Shown: piece after piece, positions 18,563 through 26,459 of the stretch
How the letters are laid out: every line of letters starts with the position of its first letter
How positions within the stretch are numbered: position 1 is the first letter of the stretch
Source of the DNA: Verrucomicrobiota bacterium
GTDB lineage: Bacteria > Verrucomicrobiota > Verrucomicrobiia > Limisphaerales > JACDHS01
Length of the DNA: 64,000 nt
Assembly: GCA_013820875.1 (NCBI GenBank)
Contig: JACDHS010000002.1
Span: forward strand, 43,756 to 107,755
Direction of reading: 5' to 3'
Translations under genes and position numbers: made by a program
Notes under the pieces: generated by a model
What the model was told of the DNA's origin: nothing
The model's database searches: none
What the model saw: only the letters and a program-made list of their open reading frames with translations

Positions 18563-19222
18563 CAATTGACAACGCCACTCGCAGCCCACGCCCAACCGGC
18601 TGAATCCGGGACTCGAAAAAGGAAGAAACCGAGGGACGCGTGGACAGCTTCAACCGCTTTTGGGTCAGGAAAGGGGGCTAACCACGAATGGACACTGATA
18701 AACTCAAATCCGGCAGTTCAATACCGCTAATCTACGCTAATGACCGCTAATCAGAGGGGGGATTGCGAAGAAGCCGATTGAAAAGCCAACCACCTGTTGG
18801 GTGAAGTCCTTGTTTCGCATAACCACTTCTCCATTAGCGACTAGGAAATATCCGTTTTGCGGACAGGCTCTTCCTAAAAACCGCATTTGGAATGGCCGCA
18901 AAAGAACGCAAAGAACACAAAAGAATGCGTTTATGACTGAATAGGATGCGTGTTGAAACACGAGTTTCACACCAGTGCGGATGCACGGAACGCCGCATTT
19001 ATGCGGCAGCAGACTCCCGAACCCCAAAACGGTGCCCAGAACAACTGCCGCGTTCGGAACAGATTCACGTTCCTGCCGGATGAATCCGGCGTTCCGGTGC
19101 ATTTTCAACTGAATCGTTCCGGCTTAACGTGGAAAAAGGGTGAAATCCGAGTCAAAAGGTCGTAAGTCATTTCGCTGGAGGGAGTTCCAGCATGGAGTGG
19201 GTTAAAAAAAGGCGCGATGGAG
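18563..19222. other. Intergenic region with dispersed-repeat fragments, no gene seen
   Basis: Contains a half-element 'ctaaccacgaatggacac' near 18680 and the 'accgctaatctacgctaatg' motif near 18723, both members of repeat families seen elsewhere in the window. The ORFs 18737-19108 (minus) and 18950-19165 (plus) overlap each other, lack recognisable family features, and are not called. Confidence 0.6.
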
Positions 19223-19425
19223 GTCCTCCAAACTATTCTGGAGCACTAAAATCGGCAATTTCAGTCCTCCAAACTATTCTGGAGCGTTAAAATCGGCAAT
19301 TTTAGTCCTCCAAACTATTTTGGAGGACTAAAATCGGCAATTTCAGTCCTCCAAACTATTTTGGAGCGCTGAAATCGGCAATTTTAGTCCTCCAAACTAT
19401 TTTGGAGACCCAAAATTGCTGTCGG
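19223..19425. repeat. 41-bp tandem hairpin array (array 2)
   Basis: Four units begin exactly at 19223, 19264, 19305 and 19346 (41-bp period), and a degenerate fifth begins at 19387. Every unit holds two potential hairpins: 'ctccaaactattctggag' and 'aaaatcggcaatttt'. Differences between units are concentrated in the few bases between the two hairpins. No spacer-like unique sequence exists, so it is not a CRISPR array. It lies between the NRPS-like gene and the integron cassettes. Confidence 0.92.
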
Positions 19426-19563
19426 AGCCGTCTAATCTGCTAACAACTGTTTCAACAGCTACGCTGTTGGCTTGACTTCCCATCGTAATAATTAAGGTTC
19501 AGTTAATGATTCCTGGGCCAGTCGCACACTTAAGCCAATCGGGGAATCCAGCCCGAAAACCCG

Positions 19564-19615
19564 GGCTAATATCACGTTATCAGGGCAAATCTGCCTGTGA
19601 ATCATATGGTTAGCC
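19564..19615 (+). other. Candidate degenerate attC/attI at start of cassette array
   Basis: The ends GGCTAAT (19564) and GTTAGCC (19609-19615) are near-complementary, with a small internal hairpin ('tcagggca'/'tgcctgtga'). At 52 bp it is short for an attC and the left core lacks the usual AAC. The right core is well supported because it is the exact complement of the inverse core of attC1. Confidence 0.45.
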
Positions 19616-19628
19616 CGCTTCTCACGCC

Positions 19629-20129
19629 ATGACCGAGGATGACATCTTTGAACAGACCAAAGGCGCGTATCTTTGCCTGATTCATCCGAAGCGGAGCGGC
19701 GACTTATACCGGCAAGAGATTGCGCCAGTGATTGCACTCGCACCATCGGTGTCCGATGAGCTTGTCGCATCCATGATTACCGGTGCATCGTGGCGTGAGC
19801 GTCTGCTCGGCATTTGTACGGCGATGGCCAAGCGACCAGCCGGATTCATCGAACCGATGTTGCAGTCTCTTCGCGACCCGAGAGGCATTTCCATTGTTCC
19901 CACTTGCGCGGCTCTTGCAGTGTTGGCTCAGCGCAGCATATTCTTGATGCCGCAGTCTTTTTCTGAGTCGTTCGACAGGCAGGTGTTCGATGGAGAGATT
20001 GGCTGGGCCACAGACAAGGCGATGCACTTCGCCGGTTTGCGCGCTGATGATGTGCTCGGACGCGGCCCGAACTACGGACAGATTTTCGATGACCACATTG
20101 AGGTTTACAGTTGGATTCACGCGGGCTAA
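19629..20129 (+). CDS. Cassette 1 protein, unknown function
   Basis: A 166-aa protein with no signal peptide or membrane segment and no motif I recognise. It is likely cytoplasmic, with a mixed helical pattern ('APVIALAPSVSDELVASMI', 'PTCAALAVLAQRSIFL'). The ATG lies 14 bp inside the cassette, and the stop codon TAA sits within the inverse core GGCTAAC of attC1. That tight fit is typical of integron cassettes. It probably has no promoter of its own. Most cassette proteins of this kind have no known function. Confidence 0.75.
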   Translation: MTEDDIFEQTKGAYLCLIHPKRSGDLYRQEIAPVIALAPSVSDELVASMITGASWRERLLGICTAMAKRPAGFIEPMLQSLRDPRGISIVPTCAALAVLAQRSIFLMPQSFSESFDRQVFDGEIGWATDKAMHFAGLRADDVLGRGPNYGQIFDDHIEVYSWIHAG

Positions 20130-20213
20130 CCAGAGCGTCGAGCCAACCGCCGGTTGCGCTCTCTCTTTTTGTCTTGAGTCGCTGGCCGGCGGTGGCTCAC
20201 GCTGGCGTTAGGC
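20124..20213 (+). other. attC1 recombination site (59-base element)
   Basis: 90 bp from GGCTAAC (20124-20130) to GTTAGGC (20207-20213). The right arm 'ccggcggtggctcacgctgg' pairs with a left arm that carries three extra unpaired bases: ccag[a]gcgt[c]gagcc[a]accgccgg. Extrahelical bases of this kind define the strand used by integron integrases. The terminal loop is about 30 nt. Confidence 0.88.
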
Positions 20214-20217
20214 CACT

Positions 20218-20751
20218 ATGCACAGCCGCTGGTTTGACCATCCATTCTGTGACGCGTTTCCAGTCGCGCATTTCATGCGTGCGGCTTTTCCAGAGTATTG
20301 GCTGCGGATTCATTCGCTTCCTGAGTCCAAGCGCTATCCCGAAACCGATGCCGAGAGGGAGATAGTATTCGACCGGCATTCACGATTTGGTTCAGCTTTG
20401 CTTGGCGAGTGCGCTCCGTGCTTGGTCATTCAGTCGTGCTTCAACGGCTTCCCTCGCAGTGCGGAGTTGATGCCTGAGTTGGTTTGGACACCGCTTCATC
20501 GAGTTGTGGAGGAGGACGGTTGGGATTCTTGGATGGCGCACACGACTTGGGACGCGCTGGTTTTTCGCACACTGCTCTTGGCGATTGCGGACGGCCAGGA
20601 AGCACACATCGCCTTCGTTTCGGAGGTGACGGACTGCGTGTTCATTCCGTATGATGGAGGCGCAGATGGATTTTCTTTCGACACAGCACTTTTGCGGCGG
20701 CTTTCGGAGGAGTTCGCTCCGTGGCGGTCAGCACATCCACTTGGTTTATGA
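20218..20751 (+). CDS. Cassette 2 protein, unknown function
   Basis: A 177-aa protein with no signal peptide and no family I can name with confidence. The N-terminus 'YWLRIHSLPESKRYPETDAE' is a phrase I associate with small proteins of unknown function. The protein is acidic and aromatic-rich in its C-terminal half ('VVEEDGWDSWMAHTTWDALV'). The ATG starts 4 bp after the attC1 core, and the stop is 4 bp before the inverse core of attC2, leaving virtually no flanking sequence. Confidence 0.75.
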   Translation: MHSRWFDHPFCDAFPVAHFMRAAFPEYWLRIHSLPESKRYPETDAEREIVFDRHSRFGSALLGECAPCLVIQSCFNGFPRSAELMPELVWTPLHRVVEEDGWDSWMAHTTWDALVFRTLLLAIADGQEAHIAFVSEVTDCVFIPYDGGADGFSFDTALLRRLSEEFAPWRSAHPLGL

Positions 20752-20755
20752 CGTG

Positions 20756-20848
20756 GCCGAACCAACCACATGCACTGAACCCCGCGATAGCGCTGTGGTT
20801 TCAATTCGAGTATCACTGGCGCGGGGTCAGTGATGCGGAGCGTTCGGC
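20756..20848 (+). other. attC2 recombination site
   Basis: 93 bp from GCCGAAC (20756-20762) to GTTCGGC (20842-20848), perfectly complementary ends. The inner stem is formed by 'cactgaaccccgcg' and 'cgcggggtcagtg', with one extra base on the left arm. The stem sequence is unrelated to attC1 and attC3, as expected for cassettes of separate origin. Confidence 0.8.
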
Positions 20849-20854
20849 CTCAAC

Positions 20855-21520
20855 ATGACGAAACTTTTCCTCACGTCGCTATTCTGCGGTTTCACTTTGC
20901 TGCTGTGTTCATGCTCCACTGGGCGCATGACCGCCCAATGGAAAGAAAATCCCATCGACGGACCGTGGGTTGCGCCAAGTGTGCAAACGCGTGAATTCGA
21001 GAGAGCGTATTTCGCGGGCATGATGGACTCCGTAGTCACGACGGAGACGGATTGGACTTTTGCCTACGGCACCCGCCGCGCCGCATCGGATATTGCCGCT
21101 TCCATCCAGCGGTATCTCAAGGAGCTTGGTTACTTCGACAGGTGGCCGGAGTCGCAGTCATCATCCGATGGCTACCGCGAGCGACTTGCCCCTTTCACCT
21201 TTCACATTGTCTCAATTGACCCTACGGCCGTGATGATGGTGCCTCACGATTTCGGCGATCCGAAAGGGAACCGCTCGATTGTTGACATTGTAGGCTGGCC
21301 ACCGAAGCAATCATTCAGTTCGCGATACATGCTCAACCATATTGAATACGGCCCGACTTTACCGTATCATCCTGAAGTCCTTTGGTTTTCTCCAGATTTA
21401 CGTGTTCCGCCTACAAGGCTCACTAGTCACACCGAATCTGAACAGCGACTTTCACACAAGCGCATTAACCTTATCGTACGAAAAAAGGGAGAGTCATGGA
21501 TCACAACGCGCGAGCCATAA
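20855..21520 (+). CDS. Cassette 3 lipoprotein, unknown function
   Basis: A 221-aa protein. The N-terminus is a lipoprotein signal ('LFCGFTLLLCSCSTGRM', lipobox near LCSC), so it should be membrane-anchored on the periplasmic side. The mature part has no motif I recognise; it contains 'SDIAASIQRYLKELGYFDRW' and 'PTAVMMVPHDFGDPKGNRS'. The start is 6 bp after the attC2 core; the stop TAA is 4 bp before the attC3 inverse core. Confidence 0.78.
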   Translation: MTKLFLTSLFCGFTLLLCSCSTGRMTAQWKENPIDGPWVAPSVQTREFERAYFAGMMDSVVTTETDWTFAYGTRRAASDIAASIQRYLKELGYFDRWPESQSSSDGYRERLAPFTFHIVSIDPTAVMMVPHDFGDPKGNRSIVDIVGWPPKQSFSSRYMLNHIEYGPTLPYHPEVLWFSPDLRVPPTRLTSHTESEQRLSHKRINLIVRKKGESWITTREP

Positions 21521-21524
21521 ACTT

Positions 21525-21614
21525 GCCGAACCAAAGCGTCGAGCCAACCGCCGGTTGCGCTTTCTCTTTTATCCTTGAGTCACTGGCCGGCGGTGGCTCA
21601 CGCTGGCGTTTATA
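21525..21614 (+). other. attC3 recombination site
   Basis: From GCCGAAC (21525-21531) to a GTT core (GTTTATA, 21608-21614). The stem is almost identical to that of attC1, including the unpaired bases in 'agcgtcgagccaaccgccgg'. The inverse core matches the start of cassette 3 itself (GTTCGGC), while the right core belongs to cassette 4. This hybrid is exactly what cassette insertion produces. Confidence 0.85.
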
Positions 21615-21627
21615 GGCCACATACGTC

Positions 21628-21957
21628 ATGAGCATCTATCTCACACCCTCAGGGCTTCCAGAGTTGGCGAAGCTATCAGCAAAGCAACGCCGTTTTGTCT
21701 GGCGGCAGTGCGTTCATCCTCACTTATTACGAGCTAGGGTTCGCATTCTCGGTGTTGTCGTGTTCGTTGGTTGTGCTCTGGCGGGATGGTGGCTTGGTAG
21801 TTCCGCTGACATCGGCACTTGGGGTGGCGCGATTGGAGCGGGCTTGCTGGTTGGCTTGGGCTGCTATCTACATGACATGCTTTGGGCATCGCGTTATCGC
21901 CCACAGATTGCTCAGTTCATTCACGACCATGCAGCAGAGGTTCAATCTATGGCCTAA
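21628..21957 (+). CDS. Cassette 4 small membrane protein, unknown function
   Basis: A 109-aa protein with two predicted membrane segments ('ILGVVVFVGCALAGWWLG' and 'GTWGGAIGAGLLVGLGCYLH'), the hydrophilic N-terminus being about 40 residues. The ends carry charged or polar stretches. No family recognised. It is the last clear cassette gene. Confidence 0.75.
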   Translation: MSIYLTPSGLPELAKLSAKQRRFVWRQCVHPHLLRARVRILGVVVFVGCALAGWWLGSSADIGTWGGAIGAGLLVGLGCYLHDMLWASRYRPQIAQFIHDHAAEVQSMA

Positions 21958-22025
21958 AAAGGAATGTAGATAACACCGGGATTGGTGGTGCAGTTCCGCT
22001 ATCGCGGTTGACGTTTTTTCAGCCC
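21952..22025 (+). other. Candidate decayed attC4 at array end
   Basis: The end of cassette 4, ggcctaaaaa, is close to the complement of that cassette's own start (GTTTATAGGCC gives GGCCTATAAAC). About 60 bp further, 'cgttttttcagcc' could be the opposite core. The internal stem is weak, so the site is probably degenerate or truncated and marks the end of the array. Confidence 0.35.
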
Positions 22026-22156
22026 GGCGTGTCTGATCTGGAGACGTTCAGCGGCCGCAGGCACATGACCAGTCCGACTCAGCAGAAATTGAGAAGGACA
22101 TGCCTAAGGCTTTGTCCCATTGCCGAATTTTGGTTCGTTGTGGATGATCGCAATTC

Positions 22157-23182
22157 GTGAACCTCTTTTCCCCTACAGTTGCGGCTGTTTGCCTCGGATT
22201 ATTGCACATCATTGTTCCAGCACGCGCTGACGACATCTTTACCTTCAGTGGTTTCACTTTCGACCAGCGAAACACGCCCGACCGCGGAGCGCGCCTCGGA
22301 GATTCCCAGAACCTAGGCGGAGCCCAGTTCAGTTCTGGCTTCGCTTCATCCACCACTATCAATCCAATTAATTTTCCGCAGGGAGGCACAGGATTTAATA
22401 CCAATCTTTCTCTCGCCCAACTGTCAGGACTGCGGGCGGGGCTCTATGCCGTCAACCTGCCAAATGGCAATCAAGGCGCAACCAACCGGCATGGAATCGA
22501 AGTTAGGTGGAGCAATAATCGTGCGATTCCAAACATGGCTGGAACAGACTTTGTCGTCTACGAGTCTGCCTCCAGCATCAGCGGTGTTGAAGGTGTGATG
22601 GCCCGGGTCCGAACTAATCACGTGGCCGATTTATGGAGCGACTGGTTTTATTTCGCCTCTACCAACTTCCAAATCACCTCCGGAACTGAAGGGATTCATT
22701 CCTATGGGTTTGACCTGTCCGCAATGGGCGTGCCTGAAAACGCGTCCATCGACAGAATTCAATTGGCGAATTTGATGCAAGCCGACCGGATCGTTGGGCC
22801 TGGAACAAATGTGAACGGAAGCTTAATTGGACAAGGCAAAGTCATATTCGACGGCTCCACAGAGGTGCTGCCCGACGCAGGTAGTTATGACGGGAATCGG
22901 TTGTTTGATGCAACCCAACTGGATCCGGATCCGTTATACGTGGCGTCGCTGCGGGTAGCCTGTGAATTGAGTGCGCCATTACTGAATATTGCCAGAACAG
23001 GAACCAACATGCTGCTCACATGGCCTTCACCGAGCTGCTTTAGCCCGCAGTCAGCCACCAACCTCCTTGCATCTAATACTCTGTGGACGGCGGCGGGCGG
23101 CTCAATTTTTGTGACGAACGAACTTAACGCCGTGATAATCAGTGGCACGCATTCGGCTCGCTTCTTCCGACTGGTCAGGTAA
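22157..23182 (+). CDS. Secreted protein of unknown function
   Basis: 341 aa starting at a GTG. A signal peptide ('VAAVCLGLLHIIVPARADD') is followed by a domain beginning 'IFTFSGFTFDQRNTPDRGAR' that I cannot assign; PEP-CTERM or LTD-type surface proteins of the phylum are similar in style. The C-terminal ~70 residues ('LLTWPSPSCFSPQSATNLL' to 'SARFFRLVR') match the beta-sandwich tail common in verrucomicrobial secreted proteins. It lies outside the cassette array. Confidence 0.7.
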   Translation: MNLFSPTVAAVCLGLLHIIVPARADDIFTFSGFTFDQRNTPDRGARLGDSQNLGGAQFSSGFASSTTINPINFPQGGTGFNTNLSLAQLSGLRAGLYAVNLPNGNQGATNRHGIEVRWSNNRAIPNMAGTDFVVYESASSISGVEGVMARVRTNHVADLWSDWFYFASTNFQITSGTEGIHSYGFDLSAMGVPENASIDRIQLANLMQADRIVGPGTNVNGSLIGQGKVIFDGSTEVLPDAGSYDGNRLFDATQLDPDPLYVASLRVACELSAPLLNIARTGTNMLLTWPSPSCFSPQSATNLLASNTLWTAAGGSIFVTNELNAVIISGTHSARFFRLVR

Positions 23183-23485
23183 ACCGGTCTGCTTTGCCTG
23201 GAGCCCATCGTTTTGACTAACGGAGCAGCCTGCGAACGCCGAAAGCCTGCAGCCGCATGCGTTAAAAGCGCAGGTAATCCCAAATCTGAGGCTCGGCGGA
23301 GTGTTGCTCCGGGGAACTCATGGTAGATCACTTGCCAGTCGGGAGGTGACGAACAGGATTTCGATCGTAGCCGAGCGCAGACTTCGCGTCCTATTGCGAA
23401 TCTTCCTTCGAGCAGTTTCAACCCTTTCAATCACTCCTTACCATTCCTGACCAGTCTAAATTCCGTGCGGGGCAAAGTCTGGCGG
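23183..23485. other. Intergenic gap, nothing recognised
   Basis: A 303-bp convergent interval between the secreted-protein gene and the end of the STM4011-type operon. I see no gene, strong hairpin or dispersed repeat in it. Confidence 0.5.
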
Positions 23486-24367
23486 TCATCCTGCAGAAAA
23501 CTCCCTGACGACTTCCGGCCAGTGTGATGGGATCCTCTCGAGAAGGCCTGCGCCATATAGTTCATCGAGTTTCGATTCGGGCCGATGAATGTAACCTATG
23601 TGACAACCGCACGTGGCCGCCGAGCAGAGTCGCGGCTTCAGGCAATCGGCAAAATGGGAATCGTAAATATTCCCAATCGGCCCCGGCAAAAAATGGCAGC
23701 GTCGAGCATCACCACTTCCGTCAACGGTAAACGTGGTTTCGCCGGCATGACACGGTCTATTGGCGCTCGGATGCCTCTGCAGGTTCCAATGGAAGTACGG
23801 ATCAACGGCCTGCAATCGATTAATTTCCGGCGGTTGGTAGTAGTTCGATTCTCGCTTGAACGCGTTAATCCAAAGATACACTTCCGGACGGAGTAACTTT
23901 CGGAGTTCTTCAATGGAGTCGAAATGTTCGCGGAGCCCGACCACCCCCACACTGTAACGGATTTTGGCGCTGTCGAGTTGACGGCAGCGCGTGATGAATT
24001 GGGCCACGGATATTTGCGAAGGGTGGAACGTGGTCCAAAGTGCAAGCGTGGTGCGATTCGCTTCCGTGAAATCGTCAATCGGAGCGCTGAGATTGGTTTG
24101 GATGGCGATGCGCGAAACGTTAGGAAGATGCGACAGGCGTGTCATCATTTCACGGTAATAGCGGTGAACGAGGGCTTCTCCCCATGGTGTGATTAAGATG
24201 CCAACCTGCCGTTGCTGCGCTTCAACCCAGGCGGCGAATCGCTCAAGTTCCATCCGATCTTTCTGAAGCTCAACCAGGCTGTTCGTTGTCTTTGCAAATG
24301 GGCAATAATCACACGAATAGTTGCAGCTCGAGAGAGAACCACGATAGAGAATGTTCCACGGGTTCAT
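23486..24367 (-). CDS. STM4011 family radical SAM protein
   Basis: The radical SAM motif is 'CNYSCDYCPF' at about residue 16. Downstream are 'GILITPWGEALVHRYYREMM' and a C-terminal cysteine group ('PCHAGETTF', 'RRCHFLPGPIGNIY', 'CLKPRLC', 'ATCGCHIGYI') that could hold an auxiliary FeS cluster. The ORF track starts at 24418, but the ATG at 24367 (MNPWNILYRGSLSSC) overlaps the previous stop as ATGA and is the better start. The family is named after a Salmonella locus tag; its reaction is not known to me. It is the last gene of an eight-gene overlapping operon. Confidence 0.85.
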   Translation of the reverse strand: MNPWNILYRGSLSSCNYSCDYCPFAKTTNSLVELQKDRMELERFAAWVEAQQRQVGILITPWGEALVHRYYREMMTRLSHLPNVSRIAIQTNLSAPIDDFTEANRTTLALWTTFHPSQISVAQFITRCRQLDSAKIRYSVGVVGLREHFDSIEELRKLLRPEVYLWINAFKRESNYYQPPEINRLQAVDPYFHWNLQRHPSANRPCHAGETTFTVDGSGDARRCHFLPGPIGNIYDSHFADCLKPRLCSAATCGCHIGYIHRPESKLDELYGAGLLERIPSHWPEVVREFSAG

Positions 24368-25680
24368 GTTAGTTCGTAGACATCCATTCGTGAAGTAACG
24401 GCGTCCGAGTAAAGCCAAGGCCCAATGGTATCACTCCACACCATACCCTCGTCGTTCAAACGCAGAACTGAATTATCGTCGGTAGCCAGTCCCAGTTCGA
24501 AGAGTTCGAGCAACTGTGGAACATCTTCCTCCATGGAACTGCCGAAGCGGCGTTGGTACTCTCCATGAGAAATCCCTGCCGTGCGGAGAAGTGATTTGAT
24601 GACATAACGCAATTTCTGTTCGTGCTCATCGAGCATTACGCCGTAGTCCGCGCAAGCGTAACCAGGTGAATCCTGAACGTTGAACTTCTCAATGATTGAA
24701 CGGACGCCAGGTTGTCCGACTGCATACTCGCTGCTGTAATGAAGTGATTGTGTGTAGGAGCGAGCGCCGGGTCCCAACCCAACCATCCCATCCTCCTGGC
24801 AGCAGTAATCTGTTGCTCTATTAATATCCGCACGGCGAAAGAGTCGCATGGAGACCTGCCGATAGCCTGCAGCGAGAAGGAAGTCGCGCGCCTGCCGGTA
24901 AAGGTCACGGCGATGTTCAGCGGGACGTTTGCCGCTTCGGTCGAGGTTGGTGAGATTCCGTATGTACAGTGGATACAGGTAGAGCTCTTCGGGGCTCCAT
25001 TCCAGCGCACGCTCAAGACTGGTTTGCCAACGTTTGCTGTCTTGTCCTTCGTTGCCGTAGATCAAATCAATATTGAAGACAGGAAAGCCAGCCGCCTTGA
25101 TCATCCGGCATGCCTGTTCCAGTTGTCCTGCTGGTTGTGGTCGTTTCAGCGCAACCAGATCCTGCGGCACAAAACTCTGCACTCCCATACTGATGCGATC
25201 CACCCCCATGCATTTCAGCAAGACAAGTTTTTCGCGTGTGATCGTGCCGGGAGACACCTCAAAGGAGACAGGAATGCCTTGCCACTGAACCGGCCATGTG
25301 CCGCGCAATTTCGAGAAAAGCTGCTCAATCTCGCCCTCCGACAGAAAGCTCGGTGTTCCTCCGCCGAACGCTGCTTGTGCAATTCGTTCAGGTGCGATTG
25401 CTCCGGCGACAATTTCCGATTGGCGATGAATTGCTGCGATGGTTTGTTGCACTAATCCTGCACCGGGTTGCACGGTGGTGAACAGGTTACAGAAGCCACA
25501 TCGCATTTCGCAGAAGGGCAGATGCACGTAAAGGAAGAGCTTTTTCTTATCCTCAGTTTGCCAGGCTCGTTCGAGCGGCACGGGAGGATGGAGCGGGCCG
25601 TACGATGTCTTGTGCGGATAGCCGTAAGCGTAACCATCATATCCACCATCGCTCATTCGTTGTGCCAGTGGGCGTCTCAT
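24364..25680 (-). CDS. STM4012 family radical SAM protein (HemN-like)
   Basis: An oxygen-independent coproporphyrinogen oxidase-like radical SAM protein with 'YVHLPFCEMRCGFCNLF', 'AFGGGTPSFLSEGEIEQLF' and 'MGVQSFVPQDLVALKRPQPA'. The operon context assigns it to the STM4012 family rather than to haem synthesis. HemN-type relatives also act as radical methylases or cyclopropanases, so its role here is open. The start at 25680 (MRRPLAQRMSDGG) is chosen over 25710 because it overlaps the upstream stop as ATGA. The 3' end overlaps the STM4011 gene in the same way. Confidence 0.85.
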   Translation of the reverse strand: MRRPLAQRMSDGGYDGYAYGYPHKTSYGPLHPPVPLERAWQTEDKKKLFLYVHLPFCEMRCGFCNLFTTVQPGAGLVQQTIAAIHRQSEIVAGAIAPERIAQAAFGGGTPSFLSEGEIEQLFSKLRGTWPVQWQGIPVSFEVSPGTITREKLVLLKCMGVDRISMGVQSFVPQDLVALKRPQPAGQLEQACRMIKAAGFPVFNIDLIYGNEGQDSKRWQTSLERALEWSPEELYLYPLYIRNLTNLDRSGKRPAEHRRDLYRQARDFLLAAGYRQVSMRLFRRADINRATDYCCQEDGMVGLGPGARSYTQSLHYSSEYAVGQPGVRSIIEKFNVQDSPGYACADYGVMLDEHEQKLRYVIKSLLRTAGISHGEYQRRFGSSMEEDVPQLLELFELGLATDDNSVLRLNDEGMVWSDTIGPWLYSDAVTSRMDVYELT

Positions 25681-26459
25681 AACATGAATTCGGCGTAAGG
25701 GACCGTCCATACCACCTCGTGTGCCACGCGGTGCCCGACATAGCCATCCTCACCGTAGGCAGTGCCGTGATCCGAGCAGACGATTGCCAAAGTCGGAGCG
25801 CGTTGCTTGAGATGCTGGAAAAGCGGATGTAATGCCTGGTCAACGGCAACCAATGCAGCGGTGTGCGTCGCCAATGTATCGGGTCCGTGATCGGCTCCGT
25901 AAAACCAGTTCGGCTGGTGTATGGCGGAGATGTTGATAAACAAGAAAACCCGTTGATCTCCGGCGGCATCAACGGATCGGATCGCTTGCGCCACCTGATT
26001 CTCTGCGGAGCTGCGGCATGCAACTCCGAGATCTGGAGTCCAGTGTGCCTCGGAAAAGAGTCGCGGTAAAACACGAGCAAGTTCGTTTTGTTGATTGAAA
26101 AAGCCGGTTCCTCCGATGCAAATAGTGCGGTAATTCCGTGCTGACAAGGCTTCCGGAAGAGTTGCCTCTGCAAAGGTGAATGTTGTGTCAACGGTACTCA
26201 AACTTCCGGCGAATTCGGCGGCAAAGAGTCGAGGGTGTGGACCGGAAGCGAGTGGCGTGGGGAGAAACCCGGCAAAAAATGCGTGGTGAGCCGCATAGGT
26301 AAAGCTTCCGGGTGAGTGGCGTTCTTCCCACCCTTGCGGTGCGAGATAAGGTGCGAGTGTCTGAAGCCGACATTCCCGCCACGCCTGCTGAGCAGCATCA
26401 TAGCGCAGGGTATCCAGCGTGATGAATAAGATGTCCGCGTTGCCAATCAAGTGCTTCAT
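25677..26459 (-). CDS. STM4013/SEN3800 family hydrolase (sulfatase/alkaline phosphatase fold)
   Basis: The N-terminus 'ADILFITLDTLRYDAAQQ' is the metal-binding strand and nucleophile region of the sulfatase/alkaline phosphatase superfamily, and 'LAIVCSDHGTAYGEDGYVGH' is the matching C-terminal metal site. It lacks a signal peptide, so it acts in the cytoplasm, unlike typical sulfatases; a phosphodiesterase or phosphomutase-like role is plausible. Length 260 aa. Both ends overlap their neighbours by 4 bp (ATGA), implying translational coupling. Confidence 0.83.
   Translation of the reverse strand: MKHLIGNADILFITLDTLRYDAAQQAWRECRLQTLAPYLAPQGWEERHSPGSFTYAAHHAFFAGFLPTPLASGPHPRLFAAEFAGSLSTVDTTFTFAEATLPEALSARNYRTICIGGTGFFNQQNELARVLPRLFSEAHWTPDLGVACRSSAENQVAQAIRSVDAAGDQRVFLFINISAIHQPNWFYGADHGPDTLATHTAALVAVDQALHPLFQHLKQRAPTLAIVCSDHGTAYGEDGYVGHRVAHEVVWTVPYAEFML

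Larger units (their letters stand above)
19564..22025 (+). mobile_element. Integron cassette array without integrase (CALIN)
   Basis: Four short plus-strand ORFs (166, 177, 221 and 109 aa) are each followed by an attC-like site, and almost no other non-coding sequence is present. attC1 and attC3 share a nearly identical stem with unpaired bases on one arm, the hallmark of folded attC sites. Cassette boundaries agree with the integron mechanism: cassette 1 starts with GTTAGCC and its own attC begins with the complement GGCTAAC; cassette 3 starts with GTTCGGC and its attC contains GCCGAAC. No tyrosine recombinase (intI) is visible, so this is a cluster of attC sites lacking an integrase, or the far end of a larger integron. 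Confidence 0.82.

Noticed and set aside
18737-19108. 123-aa minus-strand ORF with hydrophobic stretches
   Set aside because: It overlaps another ORF on the opposite strand, contains dispersed-repeat fragments, and shows no coding signature or recognisable domain.
19223-19425. Possible CRISPR array
   Set aside because: All 41 bp of each unit are repeated; there are no unique spacers and no cas genes.
24364-25680. Call as coproporphyrinogen III dehydrogenase (hemN)
   Set aside because: Although HemN-like in sequence, the operon context (STM4011, STM4013, STM4014 and STM4015 types) assigns it to the STM4012 family, not to haem synthesis.
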